Part shown: piece after piece, positions 17,433 to 26,438 of the stretch
How the letters are laid out: every line of letters begins with the position of its first letter
How positions within the stretch are numbered: the first letter of the stretch is position 1
Origin: Treponema sp.
Lineage (GTDB): Bacteria > Spirochaetota > Spirochaetia > Treponematales > Treponemataceae
DNA: 39,624 nt
Assembly (NCBI GenBank): GCA_024691265.1
Contig: JAILNT010000209.1
Span: 1-39,624, forward strand
Direction: 5' to 3'
Translations under genes and position numbers: made by a program
The notes under the pieces: model-generated
The model's database searches: none
Told to the model about the DNA's origin: nothing
What the model saw: the letters and a program-made list of their open reading frames with translations, nothing else

Positions 17433-17526
17433 ATTTTAATAAAATATCACTTTTAAGCAGTCTCAACAGAATTTTGGCTTAACCTTCAAAACAAAAATAA
17501 ATTAGTCTTTCAATAAGCAAAAAAAA

Positions 17527-17549
17527 TCAGCCTTGATTTTGAAAAAGAA
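17527..17549 (+). repeat. 23 bp direct repeat copy 2, containing the -35 of sir2
   Basis: Exact match to 17347-17369; start-to-start spacing 180 bp. Confidence 0.85.
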
Positions 17550-17561
17550 TTGACATATCCT
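17533..17561 (+). promoter_or_regulatory. Sigma70-like promoter of the sir2 gene (TTGATT-17-TATCCT), -10 ends 6 nt before the ATG
   Basis: TTGATT 17533-17538, 17 nt spacer, TATCCT 17556-17561; ATG at 17568. Confidence 0.45.
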
Positions 17562-17567
17562 TTATTC

Positions 17568-18314
17568 ATGGCATCTACACAAGAACAAATTGAACAGCTG
17601 CAAAGATTCATAGATGAAAGCAGCAATATAGTATTTTTTGGTGGAGCTGGTGTATCAACAGAAAGCGGTATCCCAGATTTCAGAAGTGTTGACGGACTCT
17701 ATCATCAAAAATGGGACTATCCGCCAGAAACAATATTAAGTGCAACATTCTTCCATGAAAAAACAGCCGAATTCTACAGATTTTACAGAGAAAAGCTTAT
17801 TATAAAGGGTGTTAAACCAAATACAGCACATAAAAAACTTGCAGAACTTGAAGAAAAAGGAAAATTAAAAGCCGTTGTCACACAGAATATTGACGGACTT
17901 CATCAAATGGCAGGAAGTAAATGTGTATATGAACTTCATGGCAGCACATTAAGAAATTACTGTACAAACTGCCATGAAGCCTATGATATAGACTTTATAG
18001 CTAAAAGTGCAGAAAATGCAGACGGCATACCTCATTGTAAAAAATGCAATGCAATAGTAAAACCAGATGTTGTTCTTTATGAAGAAGGCTTAGACAATGA
18101 AGTTGTAGACGGAGCTATAAAAGCAATTTCAAATGCAGACATGCTTATAATAGGAGGAACTTCACTAACAGTTTATCCTGCAGCCGGTCTTGTTACCTAT
18201 TACAAGGGAAATAAACTTGTTGTAATAAACAGAGATGCAAATGCTAACGATGTTTATGCAAATCTTGTTATTCACGATTCAATCGGAAAAGTTTTAGGAC
18301 AGATAAAGGCATAA
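17568..18314 (+). CDS. cobB: NAD-dependent protein deacylase, Sir2 family
   Basis: GAGVSTESGIPDFRS, TQNIDGLHQMAG, YELHGS, CxxC...CxxC zinc site (CTNC/CKKC), IIGGTSLTVYPAAGL motifs. Confidence 0.93.
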   Translation: MASTQEQIEQLQRFIDESSNIVFFGGAGVSTESGIPDFRSVDGLYHQKWDYPPETILSATFFHEKTAEFYRFYREKLIIKGVKPNTAHKKLAELEEKGKLKAVVTQNIDGLHQMAGSKCVYELHGSTLRNYCTNCHEAYDIDFIAKSAENADGIPHCKKCNAIVKPDVVLYEEGLDNEVVDGAIKAISNADMLIIGGTSLTVYPAAGLVTYYKGNKLVVINRDANANDVYANLVIHDSIGKVLGQIKA

Positions 18315-18318
18315 AAAA

Positions 18319-18341
18319 ATACGGGGAAATATTCCCCGTAT
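18319..18341. terminator. Bidirectional intrinsic terminator between convergent sir2 and parB
   Basis: ATACGGGGaaatattCCCCGTAT perfect stem flanked by an A tract (T tract on the minus strand). Confidence 0.8.
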
Positions 18342-18350
18342 ATATTTATA

Positions 18351-19310
18351 CTAGTTTTCTTTATTTCCAACTAAAATATTATAAATACGCTCTAAATCAG
18401 AACGGCTAAAATAATCTATCTGTAAGCTGCCTCTTTCAAGGTTACCTTTTAATACAACCTTTGTTCCCAAAACATCAATAAACTTTTGCTCCATTGCGTT
18501 TATATCAGGGTCACGGGAAGCATTATTCATTGTATCTGTTATAGAAGAATTAGCATCACTCTTTTTTGTTTCAGAATTTTCAAGACCAGCAGAAGAAGAA
18601 TTATTCAAAAGAGAAGCTTCTTTTTCTGCATCACGAACAGACATGCCATTACCAACAATCTTTTCAAAAAGACCTTTCTGGGCTGTCATAGAAGCAACAG
18701 AAAGCAAAGCTCTTGCATGACCGGCTGATATCTTTCCATTTATTAAAGCACCCTGCATTTCTTCAGGAAGCTTCAAAAGACGCAAAGAATTAGCAATAGT
18801 AGAGCGTTTCTTTCCAACTCTTTTAGCAACATCGTCCTGGCTTAGGTTCCCCATCTGCATAAGATGATTATATGCATTTGCTTCTTCAATAGGATTAAGG
18901 TCTGCCCTTTGAATATTTTCAATAAGTGCAACTTCTAATTTTCTTACATCACTATAATGTCTAAGCTGAACAGGTACCTTTTCAAGCCCTGCAAGCATAG
19001 CAGCTCTAGTACGTCTTTCACCCGCAATTATATAAAAAGAACCGTCTCCGGCATCTTCAATAGTTATAGACTGAACAACGCCATGTTCTTTTATAGATTC
19101 TGCAAGTTCCTGTAAAGCGTCTTCGTTAAATTCCTGTCTAGGTTGATGAGGATTAGGCTTTAAAAGAGCTGGATTAACCCATAATTGCCCGTCATCATCT
19201 ACGTTTATCCCCGCAGGGAAAGCTTTATTTACTGTGGCATGTTCACTTTCAGTATTTTCTTCTTCTAAAAGAGCTCCTAGCCCTTTTCCTAAACCACTTC
19301 TTCTAGCCAC
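18351..19310 (-). CDS. parB: Chromosome partitioning protein ParB
   Basis: RRSGLGKGLGALLEE, NPHQPRQEFNEDALQELAESIKEHGVVQ, ITIEDAGDGSFYIIAGERRTRAAMLAG, HTH region; overlaps the parA stop. Confidence 0.95.
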   Translation of the reverse strand: MARRSGLGKGLGALLEEENTESEHATVNKAFPAGINVDDDGQLWVNPALLKPNPHQPRQEFNEDALQELAESIKEHGVVQSITIEDAGDGSFYIIAGERRTRAAMLAGLEKVPVQLRHYSDVRKLEVALIENIQRADLNPIEEANAYNHLMQMGNLSQDDVAKRVGKKRSTIANSLRLLKLPEEMQGALINGKISAGHARALLSVASMTAQKGLFEKIVGNGMSVRDAEKEASLLNNSSSAGLENSETKKSDANSSITDTMNNASRDPDINAMEQKFIDVLGTKVVLKGNLERGSLQIDYFSRSDLERIYNILVGNKEN

Positions 19311-20058
19311 GATTCATAACCTCTTTGGCAAGTTTCTCATAGCTTTTTGCACCAATGCATGAAGGGTCATATTTACAGATAGGAAGTCCATTAGAAGGAG
19401 CTTCAGACAATCTGATATTGCGAGGTATTATTGTTGAAAAAACAAGGTCTTTAAAATAAGATTTTACCTGACCAACAACGTCCTGAGCCAAACGTACACG
19501 GCTGTCATACATTGTAAAGAAAATGCCACCAATCTTAAGATTTGGATTAATGCCCTTCTGTACTTTTTTTACAGTCTGTAATAAAAGTGTTATTCCCTCC
19601 AAAGCGAAATACTCGCACTGCATAGGAACGAGTACGGCATCAGAAGCTGCTAATCCATTAAGGGTAAGGATTCCTAAAGATGGAGGACAATCTATCAATA
19701 TATAATCGTAAACATTCCTTAAAGGTGCAAGTGCATTCTTTAGATAATATTCACGGTCTTTTTGTTCAACAAGCTCTATTGCTGCTCCGGACAAATCTAT
19801 AGAAGCTGCTATTGCATCAAGATTAGCAACGTCTGTATGCTTTATAACCTGCTCCGAAGTTGCGGTTCCTGCCATGAACTCATATACTGTTGGCTTTTCT
19901 TTTGAAAGACCTACGCCGCTAGACATATTCCCCTGAGAATCGAAATCTACCAAAAGGACTTTTTTACCAGCAAGTGCTATATATGCTCCGATATTTATTG
20001 CAGATGTTGTTTTTCCAACTCCACCTTTCTGATTTACAAAAACAAAAACCTTACCCAT
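19303..20058 (-). CDS. parA: Chromosome partitioning ATPase ParA (Soj)
   Basis: Likely start MGKVFVFVNQKGGVGKTTSAINIG (deviant Walker A), DYILIDCPPSLGILT. The ORF track extends upstream to 20124 without support. Confidence 0.95.
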   Translation of the reverse strand: MGKVFVFVNQKGGVGKTTSAINIGAYIALAGKKVLLVDFDSQGNMSSGVGLSKEKPTVYEFMAGTATSEQVIKHTDVANLDAIAASIDLSGAAIELVEQKDREYYLKNALAPLRNVYDYILIDCPPSLGILTLNGLAASDAVLVPMQCEYFALEGITLLLQTVKKVQKGINPNLKIGGIFFTMYDSRVRLAQDVVGQVKSYFKDLVFSTIIPRNIRLSEAPSNGLPICKYDPSCIGAKSYEKLAKEVMNRG

Positions 20059-20138
20059 AATAACTAGTGTATCATTTTTTGTTTTTGAAGTATACACTAT
20101 TTTTTCACAAACTAAGCAAGACATTTTCAGGAGTCTTT

Positions 20139-21302
20139 ATGATTATAGCAGCCACATTTTCAAAGGCAACAGGCGAAGTAGAAACAAGATTAGGCAGAAA
20201 ATACATAAAAGCGAGATTTTTCTATAACAAGAATAAAGAATCTTACGATGCAGAATATTTTACAGAAAAGCAAGCCTTTCAGAAAACATTGACAAAAGAA
20301 GATTTTGATAAATTTTTAGAAGACGAAGTAGGGAAGTCTTTCAAGAATTGCGTTTACAGAAGTGAAAGCGAAGAAGTAACTTTACTAACTAATAAAAAGG
20401 GTAAAGTATCTAAGCTTGTAAAGCCTTTAATAAATGCAAAAAGCATAGCAAAAAAAGCTTTAGATAAAAGCGGTAACAGAAATCTAAACAGAACTAAAAA
20501 TTATATCTTACAGGAAGGAACAGTTTTTCCTTTTCTTGTAAAGCTTGGTGTTATGACAAAAGAGGGAAAAGTCATAGCCCAAAAATATGATAAATACAGA
20601 CAGATAAACAGATTTCTTGAATATATTGCAGATGTAAGCCCAGAACTTGAAGCCATAGCCTCAAATGGAAATACTATAAAAATTGCGGATTTTGGCTGCG
20701 GTAAGTCTTATCTCACTTTTGCAATATATCATTATCTTCATGAAATAAAAAAGCTGCCTGTTGAAATAATCGGCTTAGACTTAAAAGAAGAAGTTATAGC
20801 AAACTGTGCAAATCTTGCAGAAGAATTCGGCTATGATAAGCTTCATTTTTCAGTAGGCGATATTGCAAAATACAGCCATGATGGTTCTTTAGACATGGTT
20901 ATAACACTTCATGCCTGTGATACTGCTACAGATTATGCACTTGCTTTTGCGGTTGCCCATGATGCAAAAATTATTTTAAGCGTGCCTTGCTGCCAGCATG
21001 AAATAAATGCACAGCTTTCAGAACATAAGAAAGAAATTGACGAAGCTTTTGCACCTTTAATGAAGTACGGCATAATAAAAGAACGCTTTGCAGCTCTTTG
21101 TACAGATGCAATAAGGGCAGAAACCCTTGAGCAGGCAGGCTACTCTGTACAAGTGCTTGAATTTATAGATATGGAGCAAACTCCAAAAAATCTTCTTATA
21201 AGGGCTGTAAAAAAGCAAAAGTCCCCGGTTTCTGAAAAAGAAATATCAGTCCTAGAAAAAGCTTTGCATATTACACCTACAATAAGAAAGCTTATCAAGT
21301 AA
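20139..21302 (+). CDS. Class I SAM-dependent methyltransferase
   Basis: IADFGCGKSYLTFAIYHYL (motif I), DMVITLHACDTATDYAL; start MIIAATFSKATGEVETR preceded by CAGGAG. Confidence 0.8.
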   Translation: MIIAATFSKATGEVETRLGRKYIKARFFYNKNKESYDAEYFTEKQAFQKTLTKEDFDKFLEDEVGKSFKNCVYRSESEEVTLLTNKKGKVSKLVKPLINAKSIAKKALDKSGNRNLNRTKNYILQEGTVFPFLVKLGVMTKEGKVIAQKYDKYRQINRFLEYIADVSPELEAIASNGNTIKIADFGCGKSYLTFAIYHYLHEIKKLPVEIIGLDLKEEVIANCANLAEEFGYDKLHFSVGDIAKYSHDGSLDMVITLHACDTATDYALAFAVAHDAKIILSVPCCQHEINAQLSEHKKEIDEAFAPLMKYGIIKERFAALCTDAIRAETLEQAGYSVQVLEFIDMEQTPKNLLIRAVKKQKSPVSEKEISVLEKALHITPTIRKLIK

Positions 21303-21314
21303 ATTCACACCCCC

Positions 21315-21343
21315 TATCAATTCCCCTCTAAGGGGAGTTGATA
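21315..21343. repeat. Palindromic stem-loop downstream of the methyltransferase gene
   Basis: TATCAATTCCCC-tctaa-GGGGAGTTGATA, 11/12 paired, no strong T tract. Confidence 0.5.
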
Positions 21344-21401
21344 TAGAGTTTATAGGAAGTTATCAATTAGCGAAAAAGTCTATTTTATTACAAAATATAT
21401 T

Positions 21402-22253
21402 TTATAAAACATATTCTGCAATAAAGTCGCCTATACCGTCATGTTCATTATCTTTTCTTGTTACGTATGAAGCAATGTCCTGAATATAAGGAAGTCCGTT
21501 ACACATTGCAACACTATGATGAACCATTTTTATCATCGATTCATCATTCATACTGTCGCCAAAACCCATAGTTTGATTTTTATCAATACCGAGCTTTTCT
21601 GCAAGAATCATAATGGCTTCACCTTTTCCACAATTTGCCGGCATTACTTCAAGGAAGAATGGCTTACTTGTAAATACTACGGCTTTATCGCCAAGATTTT
21701 TTTTCAATATTTCCTGCAATACAGAAACTTTTTCAGGTTCACCAGGAATAACAAGCTTTATTTGTCCTTTTGCAAGGAATTCTTCAAAATCATCTCTAAC
21801 ACATATCTTTAATTTACAAAGGTCTGCGTCAAGTCTAGTCCATTCATTATCAACAGAAGGGTAAATAGTAGAAGCATCATATGTTTGACAAGCCAGTCCC
21901 ATTTTTTTTGCTTCATTATATGCATATAAAAGAATATCGCCTTCAACCGTTCTGTTATAAATTACCTTGCGTTCGTGCAAGTCAAATATAACAGCTCCAT
22001 TCATTGCAATTATATATCTTCCAAATTGTGTTCCGGCTATATTAAGCTGCCGGACAAAAGGTAAAATGCCATTTTCAGCCCTACCAGAACACGGAACTAT
22101 ATAGATTCCTTTCTGTGCAGCTTTCTGAAGCATTTCCACAGTATAAGGAGTTATAACTAAATCATGATTTAAAAGAGTATCATCTAAATCAAGTGCAATA
22201 ATTTTAACATCAACCTTAGAAGAAGGTAATTTTATAAGAGGATAACTAGCCAT
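21402..22253 (-). CDS. Cof-type HAD-superfamily hydrolase
   Basis: IIALDLDDTLLNHD, PCSGR, GFGDSMNDESMIK. Confidence 0.9.
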   Translation of the reverse strand: MASYPLIKLPSSKVDVKIIALDLDDTLLNHDLVITPYTVEMLQKAAQKGIYIVPCSGRAENGILPFVRQLNIAGTQFGRYIIAMNGAVIFDLHERKVIYNRTVEGDILLYAYNEAKKMGLACQTYDASTIYPSVDNEWTRLDADLCKLKICVRDDFEEFLAKGQIKLVIPGEPEKVSVLQEILKKNLGDKAVVFTSKPFFLEVMPANCGKGEAIMILAEKLGIDKNQTMGFGDSMNDESMIKMVHHSVAMCNGLPYIQDIASYVTRKDNEHDGIGDFIAEYVL

Positions 22254-22296
22254 AAGGCTACTTTATAGGGCTTTGGATATATTGGTCAAGTAAGAA

Positions 22297-22366
22297 GCGG
22301 ATAACGGGAGTCGGACCCGCGTAGCAGCCTTGGGAAGGCCGAGTAATACCGTTATACCATATCCGC
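22297..22366 (-). tRNA. tRNA-Gly(CCC)
   Basis: Cloverleaf: acceptor GCGGATA/TATCCGC, anticodon arm CGGCC-TTCCCAA-GGCTG, T arm GCGGG-TCCGACT-CCCGT; upstream TTGCAT-17-TATACT promoter on the minus strand. Confidence 0.9.
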
Positions 22367-22422
22367 AGAATGGAAAATCAGTATAGCAAATAATAAAAGT
22401 AAATGCAAATTAAAAATATTTC

Positions 22423-22451
22423 TTGCAAAATCGAAAAAGCGGCTGTATCAT
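22423..22451 (+). promoter_or_regulatory. Sigma70-like promoter TTGCAA-17-TATCAT driving a putative sRNA
   Basis: TTGCAA 22423-22428, 17 nt, TATCAT 22446-22451. Confidence 0.5.
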
Positions 22452-22457
22452 CATAAA

Positions 22458-22570
22458 TGTAAACTTATTAAAGACACCTCCTATCTTAGGTCTTAAAGTT
22501 TGCGTCTTTTCATTTTCTTTTTCTCACTTCTGATGCCGCCCAAACTGCTATTGGACGGCATCTCTTTTTT
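22458..22570 (+). ncRNA. Putative ~113 nt intergenic small RNA with a CACCUCCU segment
   Basis: Promoter-like element upstream, no ORF, stem-loop AAGA(ca)CCT-cctatctt-AGGTCTT, and a terminator hairpin GATGCCG(c)CCAA...TTGG(a)CGGCATC followed by TCTCTTTTTT. Confidence 0.5.
22532..22570 (+). terminator. Intrinsic terminator on the plus strand
   Basis: GATGCCGcCCAAactgctaTTGGaCGGCATC then TCTCTTTTTT. Confidence 0.75.
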
Positions 22571-22577
22571 ATGAGCT

Positions 22578-24713
22578 TTATACTTTGAAATTGTCTATTT
22601 GAGAACCAATTTTAGAAATAGAAGCTTTCATCTGTTCAACTATAGATTCAAGCATATATTTTATTGAAGAAATCTTTTCTGCATTAGTTGTCATAAGATT
22701 TACACTATCTTCCATATTGCCAGTAGAATCTTTTAAGCGGCGAACTTCTTCAAGTATAGCTTCGTTTCCAGACGACATTTCAGAAGAAGCCTGTCTGACT
22801 TCTGCAGTGCTGTCACTCATTTCGTGTAAAGCAAGGCTTATCTGTCGGCTTCCTTCCTGCTGTTCTTCCATTGCACTTTTTATCTGTCGAACAAGCTGGT
22901 CTGTTTCTTTTATGCTTGAAGTAACATTTCCAAATGTTTCTATTGTAGAAGCTGAAACTGTTACAACAGAACCAATAGACTCTTTTATCTTTGCAAGCTG
23001 TTCACCAATAGTTCTTGACTGTTCTGCGGAAGTTTCAGAAAGCTTTCTAATTTCGTCCGCAACAACACTAAAGCCTTTTCCTGCATCTCCTGCATGAGCG
23101 GCTTCTATTGCAGCATTCATAGCAAGTAAGTTTGTTTGGCTTGCTATACTTGCAATAGCTTCGTTTGCTTCAAGCAGCATTTCAGACTGAGCTTCTATCT
23201 GGCTAATTCTTTCATTTACTTCAGATTGCTGCTCATTTCCTGCTTTTACATGTTCTTCAAGTACCTCAAATGACGAAGCCATTTTTGCAACAGATTTATT
23301 AACGCTTCCAATATTTCCAATCATTTCTTCTACGGAAGCACTTGCCTGTGTTACTCCTGCTGATTGTGTTTCAATCATTTTTTCAAGAGAACCGATATTT
23401 GAAGAAATCTGATTTACAGCACTTGAAGTTTCATCAACACAAGCTACCTGACTGCCAAGCTGCCCATGAACCTGCTTTACATTATCCAAGATTTCTGTAA
23501 TAGCAGAAGCCGTATCTTCTAGTCCTAAATGTAATGTTCCTTCACTTTCATCAAGTTCAATTCTTGAAGCTTTTATATCCATCATAATATTTTGAAGCTT
23601 TTCAACGAATTTATTGAAGCCGCCTGTAAGCATTCCAACTTCGTCACGAGTAAGAACAGGTATTCTTTTTGTGAGGTCTGCTGTTCCTGATGAAATATCA
23701 ATAATACGCTTTTCAACCTTTCCTAAAGGTCTTAATGACATATAAATACTAAATTGGGCTGTTATTATCAATACAAGGGTAATAATTATTACACTTATAA
23801 CAAGAATGTGCTGAAGATTTACGGCTGTTGCATAAACCTGACTTTTAGGGATAACAAATAAAATTCCCCATGGAGTGCCCTGGACAGGTCCATAAACAAC
23901 AAGGTTTTTATTTTCTCCTGTAACCCAGCCTGCACCTCTGTTTCCTTTGCACACATCTTCTACAAGTGTATTAAGACCTGTAAAACCAAGCCCTAAAGAA
24001 TCCGCATTCTTAAAATTCGCCCTCATTACAATAGAATCATCTGGAGGATAAGCCATAACTTCCCCATCGTTATCTATTAATATTGCATAGCCATTTTCAC
24101 CAAGTTTTATTGCATTTATAGCTTTCATGAGTGTTGCATGACCTACAGAAGCGGCAAAAAAACCAATTCTCTTTTTATTTCTTGTTATACTTTTACAAAC
24201 ATAATAAACAGAATCTTCTGCACTAGTTCCATAAGGGTGGCTTATATACTGCTTTAAATCCCCGGATTTCATATTTTTATAAAAATCCAGATTAGAAACA
24301 TCTATAACCTTTCCATCATCGAAATAGCCAAGATTTGTTTCATAATCGCAATAGAGAACGCTTTCAAAATCTCCGCTTCTGGCTTTTTCATGAGCTACAA
24401 GCCAGTTAACCAAATCTTCTGTTGTAAAGCCTGGTGTTTTAGCAGCATCGGAAACTGTATACATGCGAAGCTGCTGCATAAACTTGCTGTTTCTATAAGC
24501 AAGTCCCTGAATCGTAGAATCGAGAAGCTCATTTGTAGTGTCTGTAAAGCTTCTTTCTAATTCCCTAGAAACAAAAATTAAACTTACTGCTACAAGCATA
24601 GACAGTAAAACAACGATTTCGGCTCCTAATATAAAGCCGATACGAACAGACATTTTTGTTTTTCTTTCTTTTTTTAGATTTGTTCTACTTTCCGTAGTTT
24701 TTTTTAAAAACAT
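22578..24713 (-). CDS. Methyl-accepting chemotaxis protein (dCache-like sensor, HAMP, MCP signalling domain)
   Basis: N-terminal TM, periplasmic sensor, HAMP-like [44 protein letters not shown], and the MCP hairpin [57 protein letters not shown] upstream of the 24713 start. Confidence 0.95.
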   Translation of the reverse strand: MFLKKTTESRTNLKKERKTKMSVRIGFILGAEIVVLLSMLVAVSLIFVSRELERSFTDTTNELLDSTIQGLAYRNSKFMQQLRMYTVSDAAKTPGFTTEDLVNWLVAHEKARSGDFESVLYCDYETNLGYFDDGKVIDVSNLDFYKNMKSGDLKQYISHPYGTSAEDSVYYVCKSITRNKKRIGFFAASVGHATLMKAINAIKLGENGYAILIDNDGEVMAYPPDDSIVMRANFKNADSLGLGFTGLNTLVEDVCKGNRGAGWVTGENKNLVVYGPVQGTPWGILFVIPKSQVYATAVNLQHILVISVIIITLVLIITAQFSIYMSLRPLGKVEKRIIDISSGTADLTKRIPVLTRDEVGMLTGGFNKFVEKLQNIMMDIKASRIELDESEGTLHLGLEDTASAITEILDNVKQVHGQLGSQVACVDETSSAVNQISSNIGSLEKMIETQSAGVTQASASVEEMIGNIGSVNKSVAKMASSFEVLEEHVKAGNEQQSEVNERISQIEAQSEMLLEANEAIASIASQTNLLAMNAAIEAAHAGDAGKGFSVVADEIRKLSETSAEQSRTIGEQLAKIKESIGSVVTVSASTIETFGNVTSSIKETDQLVRQIKSAMEEQQEGSRQISLALHEMSDSTAEVRQASSEMSSGNEAILEEVRRLKDSTGNMEDSVNLMTTNAEKISSIKYMLESIVEQMKASISKIGSQIDNFKV

Positions 24714-24757
24714 AAGCAACTCCTTATACTTAATGTATATCAGACACTTAGGAACGC

Positions 24758-24786
24758 ATTATAGAAAATAGAACAATATGGAGCAA
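24758..24786 (-). promoter_or_regulatory. Sigma70-like promoter of the mcp gene (TTGCTC-17-TATAAT)
   Basis: Reverse complement reads TTGCTC CATATTGTTCTATTTTC TATAAT upstream of the mcp start. Confidence 0.5.
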
Positions 24787-24815
24787 TACAAATAACTGCT
24801 TAATTTTTATAAAAA

Positions 24816-25265
24816 TTAAAAATTTACAGTACTTTCAACATTTCCTTCAGAATCGAACACTGTTAAAGTTCTTTCCTTATAATCACAAACGCTCTGAAGC
24901 TTGCCGTCTTCATTATAGACAGTCATTTTTATAGCCCGACCTGTTCTTCCAAAAAATTCTGTAACCTCTCTTGTTCCTGCAATCTTATTTTCACTATCAA
25001 GATAAAAATATGTAATAGTTACATAGCCTTTTACAATTTTTACGCTACCAATCAATACATTATTTTTATCATAAATATCAGTTCCAACAACCTTTCTGTA
25101 TTCTCCTTTAGTATCTATATTTCCGTCTTTATCAATGCTCTTTTCATAGAAAACATTGTCCATAAACTTAATTTTCCAGTTATCTCTGTAAAGGGTAATA
25201 TTAGAAATTGCCCAAACACAAACTGATACAAACAATAAACATGTACAAATAATAATCTTTTTCAT
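24816..25265 (-). CDS. Small exported hypothetical protein
   Basis: ORF with signal peptide MKKIIICTCLLFVSVCVWA and repetitive Y..D...I.....GYVTITYFYLDS beta-rich content; RBS AGAAGG. Confidence 0.7.
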   Translation of the reverse strand: MKKIIICTCLLFVSVCVWAISNITLYRDNWKIKFMDNVFYEKSIDKDGNIDTKGEYRKVVGTDIYDKNNVLIGSVKIVKGYVTITYFYLDSENKIAGTREVTEFFGRTGRAIKMTVYNEDGKLQSVCDYKERTLTVFDSEGNVESTVNF

Positions 25266-25343
25266 ATACACCTTCTTTATTTTATGTGGACTTAAAAAAT
25301 ATATTTAAATTCTAAAACCAAATAGTCTTTTTGACAATAAAAC

Positions 25344-25372
25344 TTGACAGCAACAGTTTTTTTAGATACATT
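25344..25372 (+). promoter_or_regulatory. Sigma70-like promoter of the ABC transporter operon (TTGACA-17-TACATT)
   Basis: TTGACA 25344-25349, 17 nt spacer, TACATT 25367-25372; RBS AAAGGGGAG before the ATG at 25426. Confidence 0.6.
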
Positions 25373-25425
25373 AGCTATGTTACTTTATAAAGATACAAGA
25401 TTCTTTAATAAAGGGGAGAATACTT

Positions 25426-26415
25426 ATGAAATTGACTAAAACTTTACTGGCAATGACTCTTGCGGCAACAAGCCTTGTATCATTAAATGCACAGGAATAT
25501 AAAATTGGAATTGCAAAAATCGTACAACATGTAGCTCTTGATTCTGTTGAACAAGGTGTAAAAGATGTTGTAGATGAATATGCAAAAAATAAGGGTATAA
25601 AAGTTAGCTATGACCTTCAAAATGCAAATGGCGACCAAAATACAGCCCGTCAGATTGCAAATAAATATAAGAATGAAAAAGTTGATGTAGCTGTAGGAAT
25701 TGCAACACCTATAGCAATAGCTATGGCTATGACCATGAAAGATACTCCTATAGTATTCGGAACTGTTACAAATCCTATAGAAGCTCACCTTGTAGACACT
25801 TTAGAGCATGGAAAAAATAATATAACTGGTATGAGTGATGCTATTCCAACAGAACAGCACATTAAATTATTTAAGGAAATTGCCGGTATAAAGACTTTAG
25901 GCTATATCTATACAAGTAGCGAAGCAAATTCAAAAAGTGCATTAGAGCTTGTAGAAAAGGGTTGTAAAGAAGCAGGCATTAAGCTTGTAACACAATCAAT
26001 TACAAATTCTTCTCAAGTTAAACAGGCAGCTCAAACTCTTGTTCGCCGTGTAGATGGTCTTTATCTTTCAACTGATAATACTGTATTCAGTGCTTTATCT
26101 GCTATTGTACAGGTATTTAATAAAGCAAAGAAGCCTATTTTTAGCGGAGACGTAACAGGAGCTATGAAAGGCGGTATTTTCATGGCTTCAGGTTTTAATT
26201 ATTATAAGGCAGGAAGAGCTACTGGTGAAATCGTTGTAAAGATTCTTGAAGGTGAAAAACCTGAAAATATTCCTGTAAGACTTATGACAGAAGCAAGCGA
26301 CAGTGATTTATTATTTGACACAGATGTTGCAAAAGCATGTAAAATAAATATACCAGAGAATTATTTGAAGCAGGCAAATATGATTTACTCTGCTGGAAAA
26401 TTAACTCAGAAATAA
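25426..26415 (+). CDS. ABC transporter substrate-binding protein, ABC_sub_bind/TrpX-like family
   Basis: Signal peptide; YKIGIAKIVQHVALDSVEQGVKDVVDEY, NANGDQNTARQIANKYKNEKVDVAVGIATPIA, PIVFGTVTNPIEAHLV; followed by permease and ATPase. Confidence 0.9.
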   Translation: MKLTKTLLAMTLAATSLVSLNAQEYKIGIAKIVQHVALDSVEQGVKDVVDEYAKNKGIKVSYDLQNANGDQNTARQIANKYKNEKVDVAVGIATPIAIAMAMTMKDTPIVFGTVTNPIEAHLVDTLEHGKNNITGMSDAIPTEQHIKLFKEIAGIKTLGYIYTSSEANSKSALELVEKGCKEAGIKLVTQSITNSSQVKQAAQTLVRRVDGLYLSTDNTVFSALSAIVQVFNKAKKPIFSGDVTGAMKGGIFMASGFNYYKAGRATGEIVVKILEGEKPENIPVRLMTEASDSDLLFDTDVAKACKINIPENYLKQANMIYSAGKLTQK

Positions 26416-26438
26416 AAAGATAAAGCAGGATTGTTTAG

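Noticed and set aside
18351-20139. parS site search near parAB (TGTTTCACGTGAAACA-like)
   Set aside because: No match noticed by eye in the window; not claimed.
22440-22500. Reading the 22475-22482 segment as a Shine-Dalgarno (AGGAGGTG) for a minus-strand micro-ORF
   Set aside because: The nearest minus-strand ATG is ~20 nt away and would encode only ~13 aa, so spacing is poor.
22717-23097. 126 aa plus-strand ORF inside mcp
   Set aside because: Antisense shadow of the conserved MCP signalling domain.
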